The notes beneath the pieces were generated by a model. The model ran no database searches and was not told the DNA's origin. It was given only the letters and a program-made list of their open reading frames with translations. Of a stretch of DNA of 22,243 nucleotides, positions 7,336 to 15,111 are shown piece by piece; position 1 is the first letter of the stretch; each line of letters opens with the position of its first letter. The DNA is taken from positions 1 through 22,243 of the forward strand of contig JBATTK010000095.1 of NCBI GenBank assembly GCA_049670505.1, in the 5' to 3' direction. The translations under genes were made by a program, and so were the position numbers. Origin of the DNA: JBATTK01 sp049670505 (GTDB lineage Bacteria > Bacteroidota > Bacteroidia > Flavobacteriales > Flavobacteriaceae).

Positions 7336-8619
7336 TTAACTATTTCTATTTAATAAACTGTTCCCAACGGCACATTGAAGGCATTTATTCTTTGTACAAT
7401 ATTCATTATACAATTGTAGGATAGACTGACTTTCCATGGCATTGGATACCTGTATCCCGTGAAGTTTGAAATTATCTACAATGCTGTTTTCCTCTTTTTT
7501 TAAGCCAGTGATAATTTGAACGATTTCTTCGTTGATAGTCGTCCCCTCATATTTTGCATAACAAAATTTTAGGGGAAGTATGGTATTGATAACAAGGAGA
7601 TCGATAAACTTTTTAGTTAGTTTTTTGTTGCTCTTCCCGGATACTTTACCAAAAGTAAAATGATCGGTCCAATAACTACTGGCCGAAACTTCAAAAATTG
7701 TATAGATTTCCGCTAAGCTGTTTGCCTTGATCAGTTTACTGAACAGGCCTTGCCGTTGTTCATAGAGTTTGGCCAATTGAGATAACCGAATGGTAGGGAA
7801 ATTGGATGGGCGCAACTTGAAAAATTCCGGCTTTAGCACCTCATCCGAGTTAAACCCAAACTTTTTCTGCACATAAGCATACTCATTTTTTAACTGGCCA
7901 TAGTATTCGTCCACCAACGTACCATCGTTTAGAAAACCGGCCAGGCCAAACAATATGCTTTCTAACTGAAGGTCATTGTTACTGACTTTCCGAACTACGG
8001 AAAAGTCCAAAGCTCTACCTATACTTAAGAAGGCATCCCCATTTATTTTTGACCCAAAATTTTTCAGCAGCAATACAAAGAGTACTTTCTCCCAGTCGTT
8101 CTTGGATTGTTCCAACAATTCCATCACCAAAACCGATTTGCGCTCCAAGCGTTCAAAATAGAGTCGCTCCAACCAATTTTGTATCAAAAAGGAATCCACA
8201 TTCTTAATATCCCTTTCACAATTGATAAAACGGATATCTTTTTTATCAAAAAGTTTTTGATAGGCCTCCAAAACGTTCTTGGAAATATAATTTTTGAGCT
8301 CCAGGGCAGGTACTTCGGTATTGTCTTTTCGAAAAACGGAAACATCATCTTCCCAGACTACATGTAATATGATGTTGTTATAGTTTGCATCTTTTTCATG
8401 ATGATGGGTGTACCAATCGGAAGATTTTAAGTGAATTTCCACATTACCCGCCCACAATTGATCATTGATCTTGACTTTCGCATTGAAAAAATCAGGCCCC
8501 GCCAATTGGTTGTGCGTTCCTATATCCACTATTGAAATAGCTTCATTTTTAGAAGTAGCCAAGTCTTTTAATTGAAGCCTTTTATATTTCCATATGAAGT
8601 GGAGCAAATCTTCTTGCAT
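7336..8619 (-). CDS. DUF2851 family protein
   Basis: A 427-residue soluble protein with the DUF2851 N-terminal signature: GPDFFNAKV, WAGNVEIHLKSSDWYTHHHE and NNIILHVVWEDD within the first 100 residues. The pattern of conserved acidic and basic residues is nuclease-like, but the function of the family is not established. A Cys cluster (CTKNKCLQC) near the C terminus could bind a metal. It begins 54 nt after the rhodanese gene, beyond a terminator, and leads the PspC-like/K+ channel operon. Conserved in Bacteroidetes as a single-copy gene. Confidence 0.8.
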   Translation of the reverse strand: MQEDLLHFIWKYKRLQLKDLATSKNEAISIVDIGTHNQLAGPDFFNAKVKINDQLWAGNVEIHLKSSDWYTHHHEKDANYNNIILHVVWEDDVSVFRKDNTEVPALELKNYISKNVLEAYQKLFDKKDIRFINCERDIKNVDSFLIQNWLERLYFERLERKSVLVMELLEQSKNDWEKVLFVLLLKNFGSKINGDAFLSIGRALDFSVVRKVSNNDLQLESILFGLAGFLNDGTLVDEYYGQLKNEYAYVQKKFGFNSDEVLKPEFFKLRPSNFPTIRLSQLAKLYEQRQGLFSKLIKANSLAEIYTIFEVSASSYWTDHFTFGKVSGKSNKKLTKKFIDLLVINTILPLKFCYAKYEGTTINEEIVQIITGLKKEENSIVDNFKLHGIQVSNAMESQSILQLYNEYCTKNKCLQCAVGNSLLNRNS

Positions 8620-8624
8620 AGGCC

Positions 8625-8654
8625 TAAAATAAAAAATCCTGCCGAAGCGGGATT
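8625..8654 (-). terminator. Intrinsic terminator of the rhodanese gene
   Basis: On the minus strand AATCCCGC-TTCG-GCAGGATT forms an 8-bp stem with one G-U pair and a UUCG tetraloop, followed by TTTTATTTTA. It lies 20 nt after the rhodanese stop codon, immediately before the DUF2851 start. Confidence 0.85.
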
Positions 8655-8673
8655 AACTTGACCAAACTTTATT

Positions 8674-8985
8674 TTACTCGGCAACTTCACCTTCCCAGTT
8701 CATAAACCCCCCTTCAAGATTGTATGCATTGGCAAAACCAGCATTTTCCATAATGGCGCACGCTTGGCCACTGCGTTGCCCGGACCTGCAATACACATAG
8801 TAATTTTTGGTTTTGTCCAGTTTTTCCAATTCGTCCAAAAACCCCTGCCCTAAATAGATGTCTATATTGGTTGCGTCCGGGATATGTCCATCTTCTACCT
8901 CTTCGGAAGTTCGTACATCTAATATAAAAGCATTATTATCATTTGTTAATTGTTCTGCCCATTCTTCCTGAGATAAATCTGCCAT
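8674..8985 (-). CDS. Single-domain rhodanese-like protein
   Basis: A 103-residue cytosolic rhodanese domain with no signal peptide. The N-terminal ILDVRTSEEVEDGHIPDATN is the usual CH2A/B region and the active-site loop is Cys66-Arg-Ser-Gly-Gln-Arg-Ser, fitting a sulfurtransferase (GlpE/PspE-like). The persulfide carrier role is inferred from the loop; the acceptor is unknown. It stands alone between two terminators (9012-9041 and 8625-8654), so it is probably monocistronic. Confidence 0.92.
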   Translation of the reverse strand: MADLSQEEWAEQLTNDNNAFILDVRTSEEVEDGHIPDATNIDIYLGQGFLDELEKLDKTKNYYVYCRSGQRSGQACAIMENAGFANAYNLEGGFMNWEGEVAE

Positions 8986-9011
8986 AATTCCTTGTTATAT
9001 TTATAAACTAT

Positions 9012-9041
9012 AAAAATCCAAAGTGAAACCTTTGGATTTTT
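9012..9041 (-). terminator. Intrinsic terminator of the thioredoxin-family gene
   Basis: AAAAATCCAAAG-tgaaac-CTTTGGATTTTT is a perfect 12-bp palindrome arm pair, with a U-rich end on either strand. It lies 19 nt after the redoxin stop codon and 26 nt before the rhodanese start, both on the minus strand. Confidence 0.85.
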
Positions 9042-9060
9042 CCCACTTACTTCTTTTAAA

Positions 9061-9678
9061 TCAAACTTTAATGGAGCAACCTATTGCTTTGGTCGTCTGG
9101 ATTTCTATCTTCATACCCTTCAACATGGCATCAACAGCGTTCTCAACATATTTAACCTCTACGGCATCGGCATCGGCATAGTTATCGTCTATGGCCCCAA
9201 TGTATTTTACCAGATAGCCCTTATCCGTTTTTTCCAACAAATATACATGGGGTGTGCGTGTAGCACCGTATTGAGGATATATTTTTTGTCCTTCGTCCAA
9301 CAAATAGGGGAAAGTAAATCCCTTTTCTTTGGCTCTTACTTTCATCGATTCATAGCTATCCTTAGGCTGTACCGAAGGATTATTGGGGTTGATCGCTATG
9401 ACCGGCACCCCCAATGCACTATACTTTTTATCCAATGCAACAATACGATCCTCATAGGCTACTGCGTAAGGGCAGGTATTACAGGTAAAAATAACCACGA
9501 AGCCCTTAGCATCCTTAAAATCTGCCAAAGAAACCATAGCCCCATCTATGTTCTTTAGTTTAAAATCGGTAGCATAATCGCCAATGGTATACCCATCATC
9601 TACCATGGTAACGTTGTACGTGAAAGCACTACATAAAACTAAGAGTACTATAAATCCAAAAGTTTTAAATATTTTCAT
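9061..9678 (-). CDS. Secreted thioredoxin-family (AhpC/TSA-like) protein
   Basis: A 205-residue protein with an N-terminal signal peptide (MKIFKTFGFIVLLVLCSAFT). The redoxin fold then has the active site TCNTCPYA (Cys66, Cys69), the cis-Pro loop RTPHVYLL, and DDNYADA downstream. A third Cys (Cys201 in IGCSIKV) sits five residues from the end and could act as a resolving Cys. Members are probably periplasmic thiol oxidoreductases or peroxiredoxin-like; the partner is unknown. No close neighbour shares the transcript: 170 nt separate it from the TlpA-like gene. Confidence 0.82.
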   Translation of the reverse strand: MKIFKTFGFIVLLVLCSAFTYNVTMVDDGYTIGDYATDFKLKNIDGAMVSLADFKDAKGFVVIFTCNTCPYAVAYEDRIVALDKKYSALGVPVIAINPNNPSVQPKDSYESMKVRAKEKGFTFPYLLDEGQKIYPQYGATRTPHVYLLEKTDKGYLVKYIGAIDDNYADADAVEVKYVENAVDAMLKGMKIEIQTTKAIGCSIKV

Positions 9679-9848
9679 AGGTTTAAATTTTTACTGATTC
9701 TTTACTGATTAATGTCTGATATCCGATATTTCGATGGTGTACATAAAGGAATCCCGACCGCTGCCCGGCACGTTTCACAACATACAGAAAATTATAGCGA
9801 TGGTCATACAAATCCTTATAAACAATGGTACTTATATATTTCCTCATA

Positions 9849-10400
9849 TTACTGTTCTAGAAATTCACCCAAACTGGACTTAAGTTCATCATAGCTAAAG
9901 GATTGCTCAAAAAAGGAGCGTTTATCCCTGTTATAAATGATTGTGGCCGGAATTGCACCCGACCAATCCTTATCTACTTTTGGTATCCAGCTATTTTGTT
10001 TGGGGTCATCCAAAATAACCACTTTGGATTTAAGGTCTTTCTTCGCTATAAAGGGAATCAATTGTGATTCCCACATTTTGGGCATATCCAGGCTTACTAA
10101 AATGACCTCCACATTATTATCCTTTTGTTCGCTATTGATCTTTTCAAAATAGGGAAGTTCCTTAATACATGGGGCGCACCAAGTTGCCCAAAAATTAATG
10201 ATATAGGTTTTGTCATCTTTCCTATGAAGTAAAGGTTCCAAGCCGTCAAAATCATAAATAGGCACATCACCTATGGAACGGTTTGCCTTGGATACCCCAG
10301 CGGTGCTAGCGGTATCTTTGGAAGCATGTTCTTTCTTCTCTTTTGTAGTACAATTACATAGGAGGAGTAAAAAAAAGATACCGATTATGTTTTTCACCAT
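9849..10400 (-). CDS. TlpA-like thioredoxin lipoprotein
   Basis: A 183-residue exported thioredoxin. The hydrophobic signal (IIGIFFLLLLCNC) ends in Cys15/Cys17, a poor but plausible lipobox for a membrane anchor, and is followed by a polar linker. The redox motif WATWCAPC is at 71-78 and the cis-Pro loop GAIPATIIY near 150. TlpA/ResA-type proteins reduce disulfides outside the cytoplasm, for example during cytochrome c maturation, but no such genes are nearby. A CAPC site in place of CEPC or CGPC is common in Bacteroidetes versions. It stands 93 nt downstream of DUF1501. Confidence 0.85.
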   Translation of the reverse strand: MVKNIIGIFFLLLLCNCTTKEKKEHASKDTASTAGVSKANRSIGDVPIYDFDGLEPLLHRKDDKTYIINFWATWCAPCIKELPYFEKINSEQKDNNVEVILVSLDMPKMWESQLIPFIAKKDLKSKVVILDDPKQNSWIPKVDKDWSGAIPATIIYNRDKRSFFEQSFSYDELKSSLGEFLEQ

Positions 10401-10493
10401 GTATCGTAGATTATAGCATTATAAAAGTAAACAACAAGCTCTCCCGACAAAATGGATTTAACAAAAAATTATCGTTCTTTTATTATCCAGGGA

Positions 10494-11684
10494 CTAAACC
10501 AAGGGTAAAGGTTTATGACCGGTGCCAATAATTTTTGAAGGCTCAATACGCAACCAATCTTTAAGAAGGCTTGCGTAAACAGACCTAAAATCTACTTGAT
10601 ATTTGATATCCCCATTGGAGTCCAAGTCGGAAAGATCGGGCGCTGTATTATATAGACCTGGTTTTTTTAACTGTTCCCCCATCAAAAAGACCAAGTTGGC
10701 CGCTCCGTGATCTGTGCCATTGGCAGCATTTTGACTAACCCTTCTTCCAAATTCGGAGAACGTAAGTATAAGGGTATCTTTGAAGGTTCCCATACTTTTC
10801 AAATCGTTTACAAAAGCGTGTATTCCTTCCGAATAATTCTGCAGTAGCCGTTTTTGGGTATTCAGCTGATTGGCATGGGTATCGAACCCTCCAAGGGATG
10901 CATAGTATATCTGTGTATCCAATCCCGAATTAATAAATTCCGAGATTGTTTTTAGCTGTTTTCCAAAGGCACTTTTGGGATATTCCCGGGCCGAAGTATA
11001 GGTCTTGGTCTTTTCATAAATATACGCTGCCGATGATTTGGCGTTAATCATGGTCTTGTATAGATACCCTAGATTATGCTCATTTAAATGTGCGTCGCCC
11101 TGATGACGAAGTACCGAGCTAAAATAAGGATCGCGCGTTATCCTATAAAATAACTTGGCATTCTTAGTGGCAATACCATTGTATTCCTTCCCTTTTAAAA
11201 GCAATGACAGGGTATCATCTACTTCAATAGCGCCCCTGGGCGTCTGGGACACCTCATCCAAATAACGGCCCACCCATCCGGTCTGCAAATAGGTCTCGGC
11301 ACTACTGGCGGTTTGCCATATATCCGTTGATCTAAAATGTGAACGATCGGGATTGGGATACCCAACGTTTTGAAGAATAGAAACATAACCCTGATCGTAA
11401 AGCAGCTTAAACCTTGCCATACTTCCGTGTAATCCAAGCTGATCGGTAAGCTTCAACACATCATTTGTGGCGAGGGCTATTTTGCTACGGTTTTTATAAT
11501 ACAGATCATTGGTATAGGGTACTAAGGTGTTTAGACCATCGTTACCACCGGATAATTGAATAATTACCAACTTTTTATGATTTGCCTTTGGCGTTAGCAG
11601 CACATCACTGGCCTTTAAAAAGCTAGGGACAAACAAGGTTCCACTTGCCAAACTACTATTTTTAATGAATGTCCTTCTTTTCAT
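10494..11684 (-). CDS. DUF1501 (sulfatase-like, Tat-exported) protein
   Basis: Taking the ATG at 11684 gives 396 residues starting MKRRTFIKNSSLASGTLFVP, a Tat-type signal (RRTFIK). A longer frame opening at 11762 would overlap the preceding gene by 68 nt and bury the signal, so it is less likely. The DUF1501 fold is alkaline-phosphatase-like. Visible motifs are VIIQLSGGNDGLNTLVPY at the start, LGGFDTHANQ centrally, and FSEFGRRVSQNAANGTDHGA. It starts 10 nt after the DUF1800 stop; the two families are paired in many bacteria. Substrate unknown. Confidence 0.85.
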   Translation of the reverse strand: MKRRTFIKNSSLASGTLFVPSFLKASDVLLTPKANHKKLVIIQLSGGNDGLNTLVPYTNDLYYKNRSKIALATNDVLKLTDQLGLHGSMARFKLLYDQGYVSILQNVGYPNPDRSHFRSTDIWQTASSAETYLQTGWVGRYLDEVSQTPRGAIEVDDTLSLLLKGKEYNGIATKNAKLFYRITRDPYFSSVLRHQGDAHLNEHNLGYLYKTMINAKSSAAYIYEKTKTYTSAREYPKSAFGKQLKTISEFINSGLDTQIYYASLGGFDTHANQLNTQKRLLQNYSEGIHAFVNDLKSMGTFKDTLILTFSEFGRRVSQNAANGTDHGAANLVFLMGEQLKKPGLYNTAPDLSDLDSNGDIKYQVDFRSVYASLLKDWLRIEPSKIIGTGHKPLPLV

Positions 11685-11694
11685 AAGTTGCTGT

Positions 11695-13071
11695 TTAGCA
11701 TAATTGATACTCGGGGAGCGACATGAGTTGAATACAAAAATCCGTAAAATCCTCCTTTTCAAGAGTATTTAAGAAATCTACCGTCCCCTCGTTATGCATA
11801 CTTCCCAACAGATACATGGACAATTCCTCTTGTGAAAGTCCTTGGAAATTTCGTTTAAAAATGTCCCATCTTTTTGTAATGGAGAGTCGGCGATTATAAT
11901 TGTTGCGTTTTTCAAAACTATCCGGACTATCCTCAAATTCGCCCTTTACATCAAAAGCGATCGTACCCTCCTTTAGGATGACAGAAGGTAGTTTTAAGCG
12001 GGCCATAAGTGTATTGGTATCTATCCAACTTCTTCCTCCCGGCCATCCGGCCACATTGGGCGGCACCAACAATACCTGTCCCAAAAGCTTCTGAACATAT
12101 AGCAACTCATTGACCTTATCAAATGAAAAGGGAACCACTCGCATGACCCCTACCAAAAAATCCATAGGGGATTTTATCTTAGTCCGGATATTTTGCTTCT
12201 CATAAAACCAATCGGAATTAAAGACATTGTACATCACCTCTTTAATCTCATAGTTTTTCCGAAATACTTGTGCCATTTCCTTCACATGGGGCTCATGGAC
12301 CTCATCATTTACAAAATACCGGTAGAGCTTTCTAGATATAAACAAAGAACAAGCCGGATTTTCCAAGAGTATATCGATGATGTCTTCCCCGTTAAAATTT
12401 CCGGTTCGGCCTAAAAATGTCTTGTTGCCCCAATCGTGCTGTTTTTTCGCAATCCTAAAATTACCGGATAGATCATGACGCCATCCGGTAAAGGCACGGG
12501 CCGCAGCCTTCACATCGGCTTCCGTATAATTGCCCACCCCAAGGGTAAACAATTCCATAAGCTCCCTTGCAAAATTCTCATTGGGCCTGCCCTTTCTATT
12601 CTGCTGATTATTCAAATAATCCAACATGGCGGCCTCTTTGGAAATTGCCAGTACAAAATCCCGAAAATTCCCAAGGGCATGGGTTCTAAGAGTGTTGTTA
12701 AAATGCTGTATGTAAACAATATTTCTATGACGACATACAAAGTGATTGGCCCAGAACAAGGTCATTCGCTCCCGTAATTCCGCTTTGGAATCGCCCATAC
12801 GCTGTATCCAGGCCTGATTAAACGTCTTTTGCTTGTTTCTACTTTTTTTTAAGAGTTCCCGAAAACGTTTGGGGTCTTTTTCAGCGGGCGGACTTGCCAA
12901 ATAGGTGTCTATTTCGGGCGTAGGTATCTTTAGGGGAGTGTTCTCGGCAGCAGCTTTGAAAAGGATATCTATGACCTGTTTCCTTTTCTTTTTCACGAAA
13001 AGTTCTGCAGCCTCGGGGGAAATTCCAAAACCGGCCCTATGATAAAGATGTAGTATATGCTCTAATTTCAA
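11695..13071 (-). CDS. DUF1800 family protein
   Basis: A 458-residue protein that matches DUF1800: HLYHRAGFGISPEAAELFV at the start, LRERMTLFWANHFVCRHRNI, NENFARELMELFTLGVGNYTEADVKAAARAFTGW (spanning about 160-200) and VAGWPGGRSWIDTNTLMARL. No signal peptide is evident. The function is unknown; the invariant partner is the DUF1501 protein immediately downstream, suggesting a joint role in handling an extracellular substrate. It is the first gene of its strand after the divergent junction at 13072-13241. Confidence 0.88.
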   Translation of the reverse strand: MKLEHILHLYHRAGFGISPEAAELFVKKKRKQVIDILFKAAAENTPLKIPTPEIDTYLASPPAEKDPKRFRELLKKSRNKQKTFNQAWIQRMGDSKAELRERMTLFWANHFVCRHRNIVYIQHFNNTLRTHALGNFRDFVLAISKEAAMLDYLNNQQNRKGRPNENFARELMELFTLGVGNYTEADVKAAARAFTGWRHDLSGNFRIAKKQHDWGNKTFLGRTGNFNGEDIIDILLENPACSLFISRKLYRYFVNDEVHEPHVKEMAQVFRKNYEIKEVMYNVFNSDWFYEKQNIRTKIKSPMDFLVGVMRVVPFSFDKVNELLYVQKLLGQVLLVPPNVAGWPGGRSWIDTNTLMARLKLPSVILKEGTIAFDVKGEFEDSPDSFEKRNNYNRRLSITKRWDIFKRNFQGLSQEELSMYLLGSMHNEGTVDFLNTLEKEDFTDFCIQLMSLPEYQLC

Positions 13072-13211
13072 ACCCTTGTTTTAATATTGGACTACCACAA
13101 TGCCATTTGGTTTAATGAGTCCGTTTCTTTTATATACGGCCGAGAACGGGCCAGAAATATCTTTTAACAAAAATTTAGCGATGAACATATTTTATATTTC
13201 AAAAATCACTA

Positions 13212-13219
13212 TACATTTG
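13212..13219 (+). promoter_or_regulatory. Probable -7 box of the marR operon
   Basis: TACATTTG matches TAnnTTTG, 22 nt before the marR ATG. No good TTG is seen 17-23 nt upstream. The box overlaps the palindrome at 13213-13232. Confidence 0.5.
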
Positions 13220-13232
13220 TATATACAATTGT
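13213..13232. promoter_or_regulatory. Palindromic candidate MarR operator
   Basis: TTGTATATACAA (13217-13228) is a perfect 12-bp palindrome. With flanking ACA...TGT it extends to 20 bp with one mismatched pair. It overlaps the -7 box and ends 9 nt before the marR start. MarR-family repressors bind palindromes of this size and often repress their own operon, so autoregulation is inferred. Confidence 0.55.
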
Positions 13233-13241
13233 TGTAGACAC

Positions 13242-13688
13242 ATGAATGTAGAACACGTCATAAAAACGGATAAGAAAATCCCCTTGGAAACAAGGACAAT
13301 TATACATTTGTTATTGGTACAGAACAAGGCCAATGAAATAGTAGGCAATGCTTTAAAACCGTTTGAAGTATCCCAACAACAATTCAATGTATTGCGCATT
13401 TTACGAGGTCAGAAAGGGAAGCCCGCCAATCTTTCCACTTTAAATGAACGAATGGTAACCAAAATGAGCAATACTACCCGATTGGTGGACAAGTTATTGT
13501 CTAGAGGTTTTGTAAATCGTATCGTTTGCAAAGCCAACCGTAGAAAAGTGGAGATTACCATTACCCAAAAGGGAATGCAGGTACTCTCTAAAATGGATAG
13601 TGCCGTGGCAGAAGCGGAGAAAACCGTCTTACAAAACTTTACGAAAAAGGAATTGGAACAATTAAATACATTATTGGATAAATTTTAA
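13242..13688 (+). CDS. MarR-family transcriptional regulator
   Basis: A 148-residue winged-helix regulator: an N-terminal dimer helix, then QQFNVLRILRGQKGKPANLS and MVTKMSNTTRLVDKLLSRGF as the recognition region, the wing NRIVCKANRRKVEITITQKG, and a C-terminal dimerisation helix. It is first in an operon with the nitroreductase (5 nt gap) and probably yceI. The palindrome over its promoter suggests self-repression. The inducer cannot be deduced; MarR regulators beside nitroreductases often answer oxidants or electrophiles. Confidence 0.88.
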   Translation: MNVEHVIKTDKKIPLETRTIIHLLLVQNKANEIVGNALKPFEVSQQQFNVLRILRGQKGKPANLSTLNERMVTKMSNTTRLVDKLLSRGFVNRIVCKANRRKVEITITQKGMQVLSKMDSAVAEAEKTVLQNFTKKELEQLNTLLDKF

Positions 13689-13693
13689 AGCTA

Positions 13694-14326
13694 ATGAGTG
13701 ATTATATAGAAAGCCTAAACTGGCGGTATGCTACCAAAAAGTTTGATAGCACGAAAAAAGTAACGGATGAAGATTTTAATACCATTATTGAAGCGGTGCG
13801 TTTAAGCGCATCGTCCTATGGACTGCAACCCTATCATATCCTGGTTATATCGGATAAGGAACTACGGGAAAGGTTGAGGGAGGCTTCATGGGGCCAATCC
13901 CAAATAACCGATGCTTCACATCTTGTGGTATTTGCCAACAAAACAAATGTGGACAACACCCTTATAGACACCTATATAAATAAGGTCAGCGAAACCCGTA
14001 ATATGCCAAAAGAGGGACTTTCCGGATATAGTGATTTTATGAAGTCGAAACTGCTGGGACTCCCTAACGATAAAAAAGCAGCTTGGGCCGGTAGGCAGAC
14101 CTATTTGGCACTTGGCAACCTCTTGTCCGCGGCGGCCACACTTAAAATAGATACCTGTCCCATGGAAGGTTTTGATCCCATTGCCTATAACGATATATTA
14201 GGATTAACGGCAAAAGGATTGAATGCAGCGGTTGTAGCTACCCTTGGGTACAGGGCAGCCGAAGATGAAACCCAGCATTATAAGAAAGTGAGGCAATCCG
14301 CAGGAGAATTAGTAACACATATATAA
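13694..14326 (+). CDS. NfsB-like NAD(P)H-dependent nitroreductase
   Basis: A 210-residue FMN flavoprotein of the nitroreductase superfamily, normal length for the NfsB/FRase I type. Motifs are NWRYATKKFDSTKKV near the N terminus, RLSASSYGLQPYHILVI for FMN and phosphate contacts, the ALGNLLSAAATLKIDTCPMEGFDP region (163-186), and a C-terminal basic cluster (HYKKVRQS). Family members reduce nitroaromatics, quinones or flavins with NAD(P)H. It follows marR by 5 nt and precedes yceI by 39 nt. The physiological substrate is unknown. Confidence 0.88.
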   Translation: MSDYIESLNWRYATKKFDSTKKVTDEDFNTIIEAVRLSASSYGLQPYHILVISDKELRERLREASWGQSQITDASHLVVFANKTNVDNTLIDTYINKVSETRNMPKEGLSGYSDFMKSKLLGLPNDKKAAWAGRQTYLALGNLLSAAATLKIDTCPMEGFDPIAYNDILGLTAKGLNAAVVATLGYRAAEDETQHYKKVRQSAGELVTHI

Positions 14327-14365
14327 ATTTAAAATAATCATTAACAACAATTAAAATTAACAATC

Positions 14366-14944
14366 ATGAAGAAAAGTGCATTAAGTTTAGTATTAGCGGT
14401 AGTAGTTGGATTTTCAGCAACCGCTAACACCCCGATCGACGGTGAAAAGAAAGAAGTAAAAGCAAGCGAAAGTACGGTAACCTGGAAAGCGTATAAGGTT
14501 ACAGGATCTCATATAGGAACCGTGAACTTAAAAGAGGGTTCTTTAGAATTTGAAGGTGATAAATTGACCGGGGGAGAATTTGAAGTGGATATGACCTCTT
14601 TGGTATCTACAGATTTGGAAGGTGAATATAAAGGTAAACTAGAAGGACATCTAAAATCGGATGATTTTTTTGGGGTTGCAAATCACCCCACTTCCAAATT
14701 GGTTTTTACCAATGTAGAAGCTTCTGGCAAAAACTCATACAACGTCACCGGAGACCTGACGATCAAGGGCATTACAAAGCCCGTAACCTTTGATGTATCT
14801 ATATACGGTAGCAAAGCGACCGCTACTTTAAAAGTGGACAGGGCCAATTACGATGTTAAATATGGTTCCGGAAGTTTCTTTGACAATTTAGGGGATAAGA
14901 CTATTTATGATGAATTTGATTTGGTCGTTGATCTAGAGTTTTAA
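14366..14944 (+). CDS. YceI-like periplasmic lipid-binding protein
   Basis: A 192-residue protein with a Sec signal peptide (about 1-20, MKKSALSLVLAVVVGFSATA). The YceI beta-barrel follows, recognisable from VTWKAYKVTGSHIGTVNLKE, GGEFEVDMTSLVS, HLKSDDFFGVANHPTSKLVF and DLTIKGITKPVTFDV. The fold binds isoprenoid or other long-chain lipids; the ligand here is unknown. It ends the marR operon at a strong terminator, separating it from the trp promoter. Confidence 0.9.
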   Translation: MKKSALSLVLAVVVGFSATANTPIDGEKKEVKASESTVTWKAYKVTGSHIGTVNLKEGSLEFEGDKLTGGEFEVDMTSLVSTDLEGEYKGKLEGHLKSDDFFGVANHPTSKLVFTNVEASGKNSYNVTGDLTIKGITKPVTFDVSIYGSKATATLKVDRANYDVKYGSGSFFDNLGDKTIYDEFDLVVDLEF

Positions 14945-14966
14945 ACGACCATAGGTTTAGTGTTTC

Positions 14967-15000
14967 AAAATCCCATCTTGGAATCAAGGTGGGATTTTTG
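14967..15000 (+). terminator. Intrinsic terminator of the marR-yceI operon
   Basis: ATCCCATCTTG-GAAT-CAAGGTGGGAT forms an 11-bp stem with one G-U pair and is followed by a T run. It lies about 25 nt after the yceI stop and 19 nt before the trp promoter's -33 box. Confidence 0.9.
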
Positions 15001-15018
15001 CTTTTTCAATACCTAAAG

Positions 15019-15049
15019 TTTGTTATTTTAAAATTCCTTTCTATATTTG
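15019..15049 (+). promoter_or_regulatory. Promoter of the trp operon
   Basis: TTTG (15019-15022), exactly 19 nt, then TATATTTG (15042-15049): a full match to the Bacteroidetes consensus. The predicted start is about 15054-15056, at or next to the leader-peptide ATG (15055), implying a leaderless or near-leaderless message. A weaker alternative, TTTTTG at 14995-15000 with TAAAGTTTG at 15014-15022, would leave a leader of about 25 nt. Confidence 0.7.
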
Positions 15050-15054
15050 GAGGA

Positions 15055-15111
15055 ATGAAATTAAGAATAACAAATACTTGGTGGTGGATTAACTTACGTC
15101 GAAAATCGTGA
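15055..15111 (+). CDS. trpL: trp leader peptide (18 codons, WWW)
   Basis: The ORF reads MKLRITNTWWWINLRRKS and stops with TGA at 15109. Three adjacent Trp codons (15079-15087) in 18 are diagnostic of an attenuation leader. It lies between the trp promoter and an intrinsic terminator upstream of trpE. Stalling at the Trp codons would leave 15106 onward free for the antiterminator; a ribosome at the stop codon would cover it. GGAGG lies 1 nt before the ATG, too close to act as a Shine-Dalgarno. Confidence 0.88.
   Translation: MKLRITNTWWWINLRRKS

Noticed and set aside
9712..9894. 60-codon ORF in the gap between the two thioredoxin-like genes
   Set aside because: No domain, low complexity of start context, and it overlaps the end of the TlpA-like gene on the other strand; the 170-nt gap shows nothing else.
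11685..11762. Longer start for the DUF1501 gene
   Set aside because: It overlaps DUF1800 by 68 nt and hides the Tat-type signal that begins at 11684.
717..13071. Many plus-strand ORFs opposite the minus-strand genes
   Set aside because: They overlap clear conserved genes, have no recognisable domains and show skewed composition typical of shadow frames.
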